From positions 682,001 through 746,000 of the forward strand of contig OX637621.1 of NCBI GenBank assembly GCA_951802195.1: a DNA stretch of 64,000 nucleotides, written 5' to 3'. The DNA is from Tausonia pullulans. Lineage: Eukaryota > Basidiomycota > Tremellomycetes > Cystofilobasidiales > Mrakiaceae. A model generated the notes under the pieces. The model was given only the letters and a program-made list of their open reading frames with translations. It did no database searches and was not told the origin of the DNA. The stretch's first letter is position 1, and every line of letters begins with the position of its first letter. This document shows positions 32,990 to 45,698 of this stretch, one piece after another. The position numbers and the translations under genes were made by a program.

Positions 32990-35900
32990 TCAGCTAACGA
33001 AGTAGAACTGGGCCCTCTCACCAGCCTTTATGGCGTCTGTCTGCTTTTTGACCGCCTTGGCCTTGGCCTTCGCCGCCTTCTCCTCAGGCGTGAGCTCCGG
33101 CTTCTGCTGCTTTATCTGGAAAGCCCGGCCAGCGCCTCCCCGGCCATACATGCGAACCCTGCTCTTAGTCGACTTGCTGTTGGACGAGATGGACGTTCCC
33201 GACGAGGTCATCGACGTGCGGGTTACGCTCGAGGCGAGGCTGAGGGAGCCGTCGGAGATGGAGCGCGGAGGTGGGGGAGGCATTGGCGGAAGGGGAGGCG
33301 GGAGGAGGCCGCGGCCACCCCCGTCCCCGATCGATGTCAGGGACTGGTTGAGCGAGATGGACCGAGGAATTGGTGAGATGGCGGAGGAACCAGGGGTATA
33401 GGTGTCTGGCTGTCTGTCGTGAGAGGACGGAGGGAACAAGGATGGTGATGTGGATGACGTGTTGGACGCCTCGCTGGCGGAGAGCGAGGGCGAAGAGCCT
33501 GACCGAAAGGCGCCGCTCTTGGGAGGGACCTCGAGCCGCATTGTCGGTGGCAAGGGGAATACGAGAGTTAATGGTTCATTTCCCTCAACTCTTCCCTCCG
33601 GATCAAAGGCAGCAACGGCCTCTAGTTCGGCAGCATCAGCGGCAGCAGCGTCCTTCTTGTTGCCGCGAGAGGTGAAGGCTCGGGAGAAGGCCCTGCCGAC
33701 CTTGGAGACGGCTGTCCGAGGGCGTTCGGCGCTTCGATGCTCCTGTTGCAGGGAGGATGAATTGGGGTCGAACGAGCCCGAATCGGAAGCCCCGTCGTCC
33801 GAAACTGGAGCAGAATCGCCGCCGACCGAGGGAGAAGTGATCGTCGATGGCGAGAGGAGATTTGACTCGTGAAACGCTCTGGACCGCGGGGAGATTGCAG
33901 GGGGAGACGAAGAGATGGTCGGCGGCGTCACGCTGCGCGTAGGCATGTCATTAGGAAAGGAGGAGGGGGCGAATGGAGTGCGCGGCGCGATGTCAATGCT
34001 GAGCTTTGAGTTGATACTGTTGCCTCGAGGCCGAGTCGCGAGAGTGCGGGTAAAGCTCAGGTCGTCGTTGGACTTTCTTTCCTCCTCCTCCTCCGGCAGC
34101 TCGGTCGCGGTGTCGAGGATCGACGAGCCCGCAGAGACCTCGCGCTTCATCGGTTCCGACATGACGGAGAGCCGCTTGTCCGAGCTTGAAGGAGACAACG
34201 AAGATGAGAGCTGGGCCTTGTTGAAGCTTTGGTCGGGCGAGAATGAGGCCCCGACATCTCCGGGCGTGGAAGGTCCATTCGAGGAGTCGACCGTGGTACT
34301 GCTGGTCCGTCTGCGCGGGCGCGCGCCCGGCGCGGTCGTCGTCGTCGTTGTCGGTGGCGGCACCGTCACCGAGGGACACAGTACGCCAAAAGCTCCACGA
34401 AGAGCGTCCGAGTCGGCATCTGCACCACTACCACCATTCAGGAGTAAGGTGGATGACTTGTGGAGTGGGCTCCGCAGACTCGCCCGCGACAGGGAAGAAG
34501 CCCGAATTCGCTGCTTGGGGACCCCATCCGGCTGGACAACATGCAAGGGCAGCACGGGGCTGAGACCGACCCCACCCGTGCTTGATGTCCTTGGCCGGCC
34601 AGGAGAGGGCGGCAGCAACAAGGCCGAGAGATCCAAGTGTGAAGCGAAATTCGTTTGATGGTGGCCAGGCGACGCCCTGAGCGCGTCGGAGCTCGTCGGC
34701 TCGCTCGTTCGCCGAGGGAGGGACGGCATTCGGTCCATAGTTGGCAAATTTGACGACGACAATTTGTCTGAGATTGTTGTGAATGGCCAACACAGAGCCG
34801 TCAGCTTGCGAGCGAAGCAAGCAAAGACAAAATCGACTGTTCAATCCGGTGACGCACCGGACCCAGCTCTACCCAGTGCCCCGACACTACCTGCCCCACC
34901 ACCCTCCGACTGTCCTCCAGACGACTCCCCATAAGAAAACTTGCGGCCTTCCGATTCCCCTTGAACACTGCTGTTACCGCTTGTCCTCCTGCTCCCACCC
35001 CCGCTACCTCCTCCACCGCCAATTGCAGAACTACTGCCACTGCCTCCTGCACCTCCGCCTCTACTCGCCGCCGCCATCACCAAAGCCGCGCGGACCTCGC
35101 CAGACTCCCTCCTCCCAGCGACCTTCCAGGCATGCACAAGCAGAGCCTCACACCCACAGAGGGCCGCAACCTCCGCGATACCATCGGCGAGCTGCGGCGT
35201 CAGCGCCTCGTGCATTCGATGGACGACGAGTTGGGTGAGGTCCGGCATGTCGTACTGTTTCGCGAGCACGAGGAGCGCGCTCAGCACCGGCGGCGTGTTC
35301 TGGACCGGCTGAGTAAGGGCGAGTGTGTAGAAGTACTGAAGGAGGGCGAGTACGACTGGATAGGGCTCGGGCAGGTGCAACTGGGTGTTGCGGAGCCGGG
35401 CCAGCGGGAGCGAGGCAAGCGGAGAGATGGCGGAGGCTGTGGGTGAAATGGGGCTTGAGCTCGTTGATTTGAGGTAGGTTGAGCTTGCGGTGATCTGGAA
35501 GGAAGAGGCCGCGAGGGTCGAGTACCGGGCTCGCTGAGCGGCGAACCACGGCCAGCGGTCCTCGAGAACCTTGCGGGAGCAGCCGATCCGCTTTCCGTCT
35601 TCGCAGATAACGTCTGATAAGAAGGAGAATCAGTCTTGCATTTGTTTATTTTGTGTTTGCGTGTGTGTGTGTGTTTGTCACTCCAGCAAGATGGACGCAC
35701 CCATGTCAGCGCCGAGGCCCTCGTCGAAGACGGCGAGGTTGAGATCGATCTGCTGATAGCTAAGCTGCAGGGTCGGGGCTCGGTAGACGCCGTAGGCCTC
35801 GAGATCGATGATAATCATCTGCTTGTAGTTGGTCGCGCGCTTGTTGTCTGTCGGACACGGTCAGGTCAGCCTCTATTTCCAGGAAGGAGTTAGTTGGGAT

Positions 35901-37949
35901 CCTAAAACGGACAGTCCTCAAGCATATCCGAGTCTTTGGATCCAAAGATGAGAAACCGCGACGCCCTCTCATCGAGAACACCCCTGTTCCAGCTCCCCCG
36001 CCTCTCGCCGCCATCCGGAATGTCAAGCGCCTTCCATTCGTACGTCCGGAGATCGAGCGCCCAGAGGCAGTACTCCTGGACGGAGCTCGCGAGGTAAACA
36101 CCGCCAAAGAGGAGCCACCGACCAAGTCGGGCTCCCGTGGGGAAGCGCAGGCCTGGCGGGCTGGGAGCACCCCTGGCGACGGAGGCGGCCATCGCTGTTG
36201 AGCGATCTTCCAGGCTGAGCCCACCCTCGTCCAGTCGGGAGGGAGGGATGAACGACTCGAGTGTCCGACGGACATCAGTAAACTGGGAGCAAGGGGAACA
36301 CATGAGTCAGAGACAGGCTTATGCACCCAAATGAGCGTGGGGTCCAATGCACGTTGTAGTTTGAGTAAAGGAGAACGCTCTCCTCGGTGGCGCTGCCTTC
36401 TACCCCGCCGTTCACGCAGACGCTCCGGTACATGCCTCTTTGCTCCCGGTCGCCGATGAGCTTCTCCCTCGCAATCCACTCGCGGGACTTGAGATCAAAG
36501 ATGTTGACTTCCTGGACGTAGTCCGTCTTGAGGTCCTGGCCGCCGACGATTACGAGCCGTCCTTCAGCGACGCACGAGACGTGTGCGTATCTAGGCGTCG
36601 GCGCATTGAGCGACGCCGGATCCACTGAAACGGTCGACCACCGTTGGGTAGGGAAGTGGAAAAGGTGGAGGTCTGAGAGGACCAAAAGGGTTTCGTTGAC
36701 CTCGGCGCCAAGGTGGGAGGTGTAGCCCATGCCGCCTAGATTGGGTGCGAATCGTACGCAGTCCGCTGATGTGTCAGTCCAAGGAGCCACGGGTCTGACT
36801 GCGCGCCCAAAACGCACCGTAGAGGACGAGATGGTCGTTCCAAACGTCGGCCGAGTGGAAGTAGCGCGGGGAGGGTCCATCCGTGCTAGCTGCACGTGTG
36901 ATGTTGGTCCAGCGCAGGGAGGCGAGATCGAGGACGTAGAGATCATGTTGCAACTTGCGTGTGTCCACCACTTGGGGAGCAGAGTGAGGAAGGAGGATCA
37001 GGGTCAGCTTCTGTTCAGGCCACTCTCCTGGTTCGCCTCTTGACAGCAGACATCCTGTCTCGTCACAAAGGCGAGAGAGAAAGGGAGAAAGCGAACGAAG
37101 ATCGGGACGAAGGGGATCCTGTCGTTCGTTGCCACCACTCACGGCGACCTCCAAATAGACAAAGCTGCGAAGGCCCCTTGTCCTTAGAGACGTAAAAGGT
37201 CAAGGAGGCGCCCTGTAGAACGATAATCAAGACGTGAAAGGCAGGGCAGGTGAACACAAACAAGGTCGGCGCGTCAGCTCAGGCCGCTTCTCCAAGAAGA
37301 TACGGGAAAATGCGAGAGAGAAGAGCGCTGAGAATGCAGACAGGGGCGAGGAGCAAGAGTCGGACGCGGACGCCTCCCCGAAAGAGGAAGAGGTGACAGG
37401 GGCGGGCAAGGGAAGGGTCCTCGGCGAGCGGTAACAGGAGCCTGAGGGAGAGGGAGAGAGAGAAGAGTTCCAACAAGAGAGAGAGAGAGGGGGTCATGAG
37501 CGAGCATGGAAAGCAGACCATCGAGGGAGCCTGCACACCCCGATGCCCTGTCATCGTCTGCTCCTGGCACGGCGGTCTTTCGACATATACCTCCGTAGGA
37601 CCGACCGTCCACTCGCCCTCCAGGCCCTCGCAGACGGCCGCCCCGGTTTCCGGCCTGTCTGAGGGGTCCTACTCTTCTCCGGTCGTTCCCTAGGCCGACC
37701 GCTGCTAGTGGTCGCCTCGGCGCAACAGCCGATGAAAGGGGTGCCTTCCTCTTCCTCGAGCACGTGAAGGAGGGACGGTGGTCGACGTCCGTCGCGTTCG
37801 TCCGACCACCGGCCTGGAACCCAGAGAGGAGCCAGCGAGCGAGAGCGACTCACGACGAGACTCGGCGGGATCTCGCCCTTTGTGTTGCGCATCCAGACGG
37901 CAAGATCCCGGTCAGCCAGCGACGACGGCGACCTGGTGGCGACGGGCAT
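32990..37949 (-). CDS. Kelch-repeat and BTB-domain protein with long disordered tail
   Basis: Modelled as 1250 aa. Exons: 37854-37949, 37143-37212, 36818-36970, 36353-36735, 35913-36282, 35701-35847, 34858-35613, 32990-34767. Kelch repeats occupy about residues 25-400: PPSLVGASLTF, LCLFGGRLVDT, DLYVLDLASLRW, VIVGGQDLKTD, LLYSNYNFTDVRR, YLASSVQEYCLWALDLRTY. A BTB/BACK-like region follows (about 395-570: [47 protein letters not shown]). From about 660 to the end it is Ser/Pro/Thr-rich, finishing with a Lys/Ala helix (TPEEKAAKAKAKAVKKQTD). The order Kelch then BTB, with the YSNYNFTDV motif, matches a conserved fungal protein group; a Ras-pathway or cell-polarity role (as for fission-yeast Ral2-type proteins) is only a guess. 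Intron 1 is 641 nt, the longest in the window, so exon 1 is the least certain part. Confidence 0.8.
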
Positions 37950-39194
37950 GGTTGGGCGTCGGCGGGAGCAGAGGCGGCGGAGGCGTCACCGGGGAAGTTG
38001 GGTTGCAGGCTGGAGGCGGCCGGCGGAGACAGGCGATGGCGAGGACGGACGCCTCTGGCCGGGGGGGAAGATGGGGGTTGCGTATCGAAAGCGAGGCGGA
38101 AAAGGAGGGCCCGTCCCTCGTGGAGAAGGGCGAAGAAGACGCTGTGAAGGAGGAAGGCAGCGGCGTCGACCGGGGCAAAAGGAGAAGAAGGTTGGAGGCC
38201 GAACGAGCAGGCGGCCGCCAGGAGATCAGGGGCAAGTCGCGACGGAGACGAAGCAGCGACGCCGAGAAGCCATGCATGCACATCGTCAAGAGCCGCCGAA
38301 CGCTCGCTGCATTCTCCGATCCCTCGCCCATGCCTGCCAGACAGACACCTGCTTCAGTCAGCCGCAATTGCCACCGCAGCTCCTCTGAACGCGGGATCCC
38401 CACTCTCCTCTGAGGGCGGCGTTCGTTGGCTGCGTTCAGTCGTCGTCTTTCCCCCTCGATTCTCTCGCGGCCCGCGGAGTGGGAATCGGCCACTTTGATA
38501 CTCGCGCCATCAGGTGTCGTCCAGGCTATCTTGTTTCGTCTCTGTGCTCCGCGGCAGAAGCAAACGAGCACCATGTGGCCGTGGTTGTCGCTGCATGGGT
38601 CAGGTCCGTCTGTCAAATCTTGGGACGGCTCGGTCGTCGGCCAGCTGTGTACGAACAACTCTCTGAGTCAAACAGGACAGCCAGCGGACAGCACGGCGAT
38701 GAAAGAGGGGCAGAGTAGACCCACGAGGTGTCCTAGAGATAAAGAGCGCGCATCTATCTTGCAGGCAAGGCCCCTAGAACTTTGAAATTAATCAAGCAAT
38801 GCATGGGTCTATCGAGGGAGGGATGTTCCAGGGTGATCATCTGCGGTCTCCGCGCGCACACACAGGCAGGCAAGATGAGGCCATGATCAAATGCCCAAGC
38901 TGAGCTCCCTTGGTTATCCGGTAGATCTCTCGGCCAGACGGATAGCCGGAAGGCAAGTTGTAAGAGGATCAAGTGCTCTCCGTCTCTCTGTCGTCTCTCT
39001 GTCGTCTCTCTGTCGTCTCTCTGTCGTCTCTTGACGATAAGCCTGCTCATCTATCTCTCTATCCTTCCTGGGCCGTGGGAGAGTCATTGAAACGCATCTT
39101 TTGCGCGTCTTCTTCGGATCCAAAAGCAACGAAGAAGAAAAGGAGAGAAGAGGAAGGGGAATCACTAAAACAAAAGGAGGACGCGCGCCTCGCT
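37950..39194. promoter_or_regulatory. Promoter region of the Kelch-BTB gene and 3' flank of the complex I gene
   Basis: The two genes run in the same direction (-). The left half (37950-38260) is GA-rich on the + strand, meaning a CT-rich leader for the Kelch-BTB gene. Frames of 140-250 codons exist on both strands but are biased in composition and lack any domain. Confidence 0.45.
38982..39031. repeat. 11-bp tandem repeat, about 4.5 copies
   Basis: Perfect head-to-tail copies of gtctctctgtc followed by a partial copy, without spacers. It lies about 160 bp beyond the stop codon of the complex I gene, so it is probably in or near the 3' UTR. It is a minisatellite-like simple repeat and not a CRISPR array. 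Confidence 0.93.
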
Positions 39195-41585
39195 CTACTG
39201 GATGACGCGGTACGGCTCGCGCTTCTTGTCGTACATCGACGTCGTGAAGGCCTCTTTGGTGTAGTGGAAGGGCTTGCGGTGCATCTTGAGGTCTGTGGGT
39301 AGAGAGGGAGAAGAGACCCATAAGCTGACAGCCTTGCACTGTGTAAGCAAACGACTCACACTTGAGCGCGTGCTCCTCCATGGTATCCGGCTCGATTCCA
39401 ACGCGGTCCCAGCTCTCAGCGACTGAGAGTGATCCATCACGCAAGTGTCGGATCTGCGTGTCGGTCCGCTCGTCAATGTTCTGTCGCTCGACAAAGTCGG
39501 CGTCCATCGTCGGCCACCAGAGGAATTTGTTGGTGAGCGTCGCGAAGAGCTTGAGCAGTGGCTTGGGGATCGCCGCCTCGGTCAGATGCTTGGGGTCGAG
39601 TGTGTAGGCCCGGATGAAGGCGAGGAATTCTGCGTGAGTAAACGTCTTGGGGCCCGCAAGGTTGTAGGTCTGGCCGACGGAGGAGAACTCGGCGTCCATG
39701 AGACGTTTGAGAGCTTCGGCGACGTCAACGAACTGTAGCACGCGGGGAGGGGGGGGGGATCAGAATCCTTTCAAGGCTGTTGTCTTGCGCGAGCTCAACT
39801 CACGTGAACAGGGCGGATGATAGTCCGGCCGAGGTTCTGGGACCATTTAAAGGGGAACTCTGTAGGAGAGAGTGAGAGAAAGGGTTATCAGGGCCCATAA
39901 CTTCACTTCAAAGCTCAGTGACCTCTGAACGCACTGGCGGCGTCATTGAGGAGCCTGTCCTCGTAGCCATAGATCGCAGAGGGCCGGACGATGGTCGCCT
40001 CGGGGAACTCCTCTCGGACGGCGATTTCTCCTTTGCCCTTCGACTGTGACGAGCAGGGCGAATCAAGCGGTATCAGTCTCTGGCACTACGCCTCCATCAT
40101 TGAGGACCACCCTCGCACCTGGTAGAACGTCGAGGTCGAATTGACGTCGGCATTGATGTGCGAAACGTGGATGAAGCGCGCAACGTCGTTCTCCTTGGCG
40201 ATCTTTGCGATTCGGCGAGCTCCAAGGTTGTGGACGTCATCGAACTTAAAGTTCCTGGATGAAAGAGCAAAGGGACATCGGTCAGACAGGAAGCACGCGC
40301 GCGACGGATCGGTGAGGACTCACCGCGTCTCGTGGTCGCGTCCGACGAGGTTGTAGACGACGTCCGAGTGCCTAAGGCATTCGGCGATCTGCTGTTCGTT
40401 GCGGAGGTCCCACTCCTACTCGATCGAGCGACGAAGACAGCCCGTCAGCGGCTCTCCGCGCACGAGCCAGCCAATAACGGCGATAATGGCGAGTCGACGC
40501 ACCAGCGGGACAATCTGGCCAAGATCGCCCATGACGCGCAGGAGACGCGCCTCGTCGGCGAAGCGGTAAGGCACGATGACCTGGGTGCCTTGCTTGGCTG
40601 TGTTAGGGTAAAGAACGAACGATCGTCAGATCTCGACGTTCTGGCCAGTCGCGTCGCGCGAGAGAGGAGCGTGAGGCATAGAGCAGAGGGGAGCAAGCGA
40701 TCGTCGCATCCTCTCCTGACACGTAGGACGAGCTGAATACCACGGCTCCCGTCCCAGCTGGCGAAAGTCGAGACGGAAGCAGAGGCCTGGCCGATGAGCG
40801 ACCCCGGGGAGGAGCAAGGGGCGATGTAGAGAGAGAGCCCAACGGGCGACGTGCGTCCCATCCGTCCGCTCTTCGGGCCGGGCTCCCCTCCCCTGCGCTG
40901 CCCCTTACTACTTGAGCCACCCTTCCTTCCCTTCCTCCCTCCTCCCCCTCCTCCTCCTACCCCATGTGTCTGACCATTCACCTCGAGAGTGGCAACACCC
41001 TTCTAGTCTCTTGTCCTCTGGATGAAAGCGAAGACTCACCGAGCTTTTCAACGACGTAGCGACCGAGGAAGCCGCTCGCGCCGAAGACAGTCGCAGTGTG
41101 GCCTGACACGGACGAGCGACCGCCGGTTCCGTAGCGAATAATGGGCTGAGCAAAGAGTGAGGCATCAAGTGAAGTATGTGGTGAGCCAAGAGAAGTAAGG
41201 GACAGAGGTGGCGAGGAAGAGACGAATGATAGATGGGCTGAGAAGGCCAGGGCAAGACAAGGAGACGAGGACGAAGGCGATTGGCAAGAGAACAGCGACC
41301 AACCTTCTGGGTCTGGGTCTGGATGACGAGGTCGTTGATGCATCTCTGGAGAAGGACGGCAAAACAGGGACAAGTCGACTTGAGCAAGAGCTAGCACCAG
41401 TGCGAGCGAGGTGGGCGAGCAACGCACCCGGGAGGGCCCGGCGACGAGGGAGCTCGGCCTGACGTGCCGGAGGGCCGAGGAGGCTGCGAGGGGGAGGGGG
41501 GAGTTCCAAGTATCAGTCACGCTGTGGTTGGCGATGTGGCCAGTTACGGTACGAGGACGAGGGACCGACCGAGGGAGGACGCCAT
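39195..41585 (-). CDS. NDUFA9: NADH:ubiquinone oxidoreductase 39/40-kDa subunit (NDUFA9-type)
   Basis: Accessory subunit of mitochondrial complex I with an atypical short-chain dehydrogenase fold that binds NADPH. Exons: 41570-41585, 41428-41483, 41304-41345, 41040-41145, 40503-40597, 40324-40415, 40119-40254, 39923-40043, 39804-39859, 39360-39732, 39195-39292 (396 aa). The Rossmann loop is [17 protein letters not shown]; further family features are [45 protein letters not shown] and YGYEDRLLN. The N-terminus [21 protein letters not shown] is rich in Ser/Arg/Ala and free of acids, as expected for a mitochondrial presequence. Exon 1 is 16 nt and relies on a GTCGGT donor. A 442-nt intron (40598-41039) is long for this genome. 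Presence of complex I fits an obligately respiring fungus. Confidence 0.9.
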
Positions 41586-42411
41586 TGGTGACGGGGTGGC
41601 TGGTGGTTAGGGCGACGGTCTCGCGCTAGGGAGGGGGACGAGTAGGAGGCGAGTGAGTTGAAAGAGCCCGCACCTCGGGCCGGTCTCCTCGTCGCATTCC
41701 TGACGACGCCTACGATGAGCTGACTCTGGCGGCAGCTTGGCCCATCATATTGAGGCAGAATGAGGAAAGGCAGAAAGGTCGATACAAGCCGAAGAAAGAT
41801 AGAAGGGACGAGTGAGCGGGCGGAGCGGCTGCGCGCGCACTGCTCTCAGTGTAGTACAGGAGCGGCAACCGCTTCATCTCGCCGGCAAGCATGCCAATCC
41901 TGGCTTATCTCACACAGTCGAGAATGATTTTCGACTCTGAGCTCAATGAAGTGTCTTGAGGCAGAGCATGATGAGGGAGGGTCGCAGTATGTCGTAGATG
42001 CGCGCGCCGCTATAAACATACAGGAGAGCTGGGACAATGTCAAGTCCTTCGCACTATATACTGTCTCACTACACTAATAATGCTCCCAAAAATCAGATCA
42101 GACTCAGCGATGAGTCCCTCGCATAGTGACGCCTGACGCTGAGATTGATCTCCCTCGGCTGTCCATCTGTCTCAAGCGCCCTTTTCTGGCGCTTTTTCGG
42201 CTCAACCATCACCAGAAGACTGTGCCTGCGGTCCTGGACTCTCCCGATCCGATCCAGGAGAGCAACGCAAGAAATGCAATTCCTGATGATGCCGACTCGC
42301 GCTTGGACCTCGGTGTCGCAGACCTTTCAGAGAAGGGGCACAACGCTCCGCCCTCTCGTTCACCAATACCCACGTCTCTCTTTCCGCTCCCTCTCCCACT
42401 CCTCTCTATCA
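41586..42411. promoter_or_regulatory. Divergent promoter region of the complex I gene and DEAD-box helicase gene
   Basis: About 0.8 kb between divergent start codons. An AT-richer segment (about 41990-42100) contains tataaacat and tatata-like sequences that could act as core-promoter elements for either gene. The last 60 nt before the helicase ATG are pyrimidine-rich. Confidence 0.5.
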
Positions 42412-45400
42412 ATGTCCGACCACCCCCGCCCTTCGCCCAGCCCGGCCGCTGGCCCGGCCAAGAAGCCCAGGAACCGCCGTGGACCCAAGCCTCAGCAGCA
42501 GCCCTCCAACGGCACCTCTGCTGCTCCCTCTCCGGCTGCCGGTCAGTGCGCCCTGTTCTTGCCCTCCCCCCCCCCCCCCCTCCACCTCTTCTTACCACGA
42601 TGCAAGAGGAGAAGAGGGGCCAAGGGCCAAGCTGGCCGTGTTCAGCACGCGTCGAAGCTCACGCTGATGCTCTCGAAATCCTGTTTGCCGTCTCGAAGCT
42701 ACCCCGCCGGTCTCCGCCGTTGCCTCGTCCCCTGCCGTTGACGACATCAACGCGCCGACGGCAACCAAGCACCTGAGCGACAAGAAGTTCTCGGATTTTG
42801 CCATCCTCCCTTCCCTGCTCAAGGGTATTCCGTTCGAGCGGTGCGTCGCTGTTTCTCCGTGTTGTTTGGATTCGTCGCTGATCAGTCCTTCATCGCTTCA
42901 GCTGCACTGAGGGTGAGACGCGTCGCGTGTCGGCCCGTCCGTCTTCGTTCTTTCATGCTAACCCTGCTTCCGACCTATCTAAGTCCAGGCGAAGACGCTG
43001 AACGACATCATCGCCGGCCATGATGTGTGCGTGCTCACTTACCTCTCCATATGGCTGCTTGCTCTGGGCTGATATCGTTTTCTGTGCCACTTTCCAGCCT
43101 CGCCCAGGCCAAGACCGGTAAGCGCGCGCCCGTCGTTGTAGGCAGGCGCAGGACCCTCATCTGATTACTCCCCTAACTCTCTCTGCTTCACCGCCTTACA
43201 GGAACTGGAAAGACGTATGTGACTGCTGAATTGTTATGTCCTTCCTTGCTTGACTCTGACCCTACACATCCCTCTTTTACAGCCTCGCCTTCCTCGTCCC
43301 CACGCTTCAAAGCCTTGTCACACTTCCCAGCCCGCCGCCTGCCCAGCAGACTAGCATTCTCATCCTCTCGCCGACCCGTGAACTCGCGCTTCAGATCGCC
43401 ACTGCCGCCGAACCTTTCCTCCGCTTTCTGCCGTTCCAGTACGGCATCCAGACTGTGCGTAGTTCGCGCATAGCCTTCACAGGTACTTCAAGTCTCTGAC
43501 CGTGGGCTTTTTTTTTGTTCCCAGGCGATCGGAGGAACTTCTATGGACAAGGACCTCAAGAACTTCCGTAACGGCCGCTCCGACATTCTCGTCGCGACGC
43601 CCGGTCGTCTCCTGGATCACATTGAGAACTACGGACTAGGCGCGAGGCTCGCGGGCGTTCGCTACGTCGTCCTCGACGAGGCTGACCGGTAAGGATTACC
43701 ACCTATGTGGTGGCCGTGGGCATCGTGTTGACAAGGTGCCCTTGCATTCTCATGTATAGACTCCTCGAGCAGGGATTCCGTAAGGAGATTGTCAAGATCC
43801 TCTCGGCCCTCCCCGACCGCAAGAAGCAGCCCAGACAGACTCTCCTTGTGAGCCTGCCGTGTCAGTCTCAAGTGGACGTTCTCCGGCTGACACAGTTTCT
43901 TACTCCCTTTTAGTTCTCCGCCACCGTCCCGGCCGAGGTCCACACTGTGCGTCGTCGCACTGTCATGCTTCTTACCACGCCACGCCTCCAATCGCTGACC
44001 GACTCCACCTTCAAGATCGCCAACCTCGCACTCCTCCCAAACCATAAGTTCATCTCGACGCTCACCGAGGAGGACCAAAACACGCATGCTCACGTTGAGC
44101 AGCGCTTCGCCATCGTCGACATTGCCGACTGTCTCTCGGGCACGCTTCGGATGATCGAGAAGGAGAAGGCTGCCAACCCTCAAGGTTGGAAGAGTACGTG
44201 GTACCTCGTTTGCACCACCTGATTTTCGTCTCCAGGCTAACACCGCCTTCGATAGTTATGGCCTTCTTCCCCACCGCTCGCGCTACCGGTCTCGCCTACG
44301 ATGTCTTCAGCAAACTTAATATTGGCCCCACCTGGGAGATTCACTCGTCAGTGTCCATTTTGTGGGCCTGGACATTAAATGAAATGGTCCCTTACTGACG
44401 CCCGTCTCTTCCTCAGGCGCAAGTCGCAGTCTCAGCGCACCAAAGCTGCTGATGAGTTTAAGCTCACCCGCACTGGTGTCCTGTTCTCATCCGACGTCAC
44501 CGCTCGTGGCATCGACGTTCCCGGAGTGCGTTGTCTTTGCCTCCCTAAACACTCCACGCTTTCTGACGCTTACAGCTCTTTTGGCCCATCCCAGGTCACG
44601 TCCGTCCTCCAGGTCGGTCTCCCGGCTTCGGCGGAGCAGTACGTCCACCGCCTTGGTCGAACCGCCCGCGCCGGAGCTTCGGGCCACGGAACGCTCCTCC
44701 TTACCGAGGCCGAGTCCTTCTTCCTCCGCAAGCGCGATGTTCAGGCGCTCGGACTCCAGGAGATGGCTGGCGCCAAATCTGAGATGTCTCCTGCGGGTCT
44801 CGCCAACGAGCGCGCTGCTGTCGAGAATGTCCTTGACACCAAGGTCGACAACGAGAGCAAGGCTCAGGCTTACCAGGCCTTCCTCGGTGGGTCTCACAAC
44901 TTTCCTCATCGTTGGGCCCGATCACTAATATTGACTGCCCCCATCTTGCTTTACAGGCTTCATGAACTCATCCCTCCGCGACCTCCGCTGGTCGCAGGCC
45001 GAGCTCGTCCAGCACGCTAACGAGTACGCCGCCCGTGGACTCCGCTACGCGGCTATGGACGGCAGCTCCCCTCCTCTTCTCGCCAAGACGGTCGGAAAGA
45101 GTGCGTGACGGTGACCCATTGTCTCGTTACCCAGAGCTGACCTGCCCAAATCTGTTCTGGTCTGACTCGACAGTGGGCCTCAAGGGCGTCCCTGGACTCA
45201 ACATCGTCCGTGAGCTCCCCGGCGGCGCTCCCGGAGGTGGTCGCAACGGAGGAGGAGGAGGAGGAGGAGGAGGAGGAGGAGGAGGAGGCCATGGAGGTGC
45301 TCGTGGAGGTCGTGGAGGCGCTCGTGGTGGAGGAGGAGCTCCTGCTGCTGCTCGTGTCATTCCCGGCTCGGGCGGTCGTGTCGCCGAGGGAGTCGTCCCG

Positions 45401-45508
45401 AACGGTATGCCTTCGTTCAACGGTGCTTCTGGAGCCCCTCGTGGTGGTGGAGCGCGGCGCGGTGGTCGGGGAGGAGGACGAGGAGGTCGAGGTGGAGCGA
45501 AAGCTTAA
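42412..45508 (+). CDS. DEAD-box ATP-dependent RNA helicase (Mss116-like) with RGG tail
   Basis: RNA helicase of superfamily 2, 654 aa. Exons: 42412-42541, 42699-42840, 42902-42912, 42984-43026, 43098-43117, 43202-43214, 43283-43454, 43525-43688, 43760-43847, 43914-43946, 44016-44193, 44256-44346, 44417-44525, 44595-44886, 44957-45100, 45174-45508. Motifs in order: Q-motif region with TEVQAKTL, AQAKTGTGKT (111-120), SPTRELALQ, TPGRLLD, DEAD (228-231), SAT (263-265), TARGIDVPG and HRLGRTAR (416-423). The C-terminus is a Gly/Arg-rich tail with a long glycine run from a GGA triplet repeat (45249-45288), an RNA-annealing type region. The overall arrangement resembles mitochondrial Mss116/CYT-19 helicases, which help group I/II intron splicing, but no clear presequence is visible, so the compartment is uncertain. 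Three exons are 11-20 nt and split the helicase ATP-binding motif. Confidence 0.88.
45249..45288 (+). repeat. GGA trinucleotide repeat coding for polyglycine
   Basis: About thirteen tandem gga units within the last helicase exon, read in frame as glycine. Length variation would not break the frame. Confidence 0.95.
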
Positions 45509-45698
45509 ATTTTGCATTGAGATCCCTCCTGCTGTTTGCGTTCCACTATAGAGCATTGCGATCGTTTAGACGCTCAGGCTGTAGGAATATTCATGGTAGT
45601 ATCAAGTTAAGTCAAGACTTGGATTCGTACGTTTGCAATGTGTTCGTAAGGATCGTCAAAGAAAAAGGAAAGAAGGACGCAGAGGGGAGAGACAGAAG

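Noticed and set aside
38982-39031. Short regular repeats resembling a CRISPR array
   Set aside because: There are no spacers between the 11-bp units and the genome is eukaryotic; it is a minisatellite.
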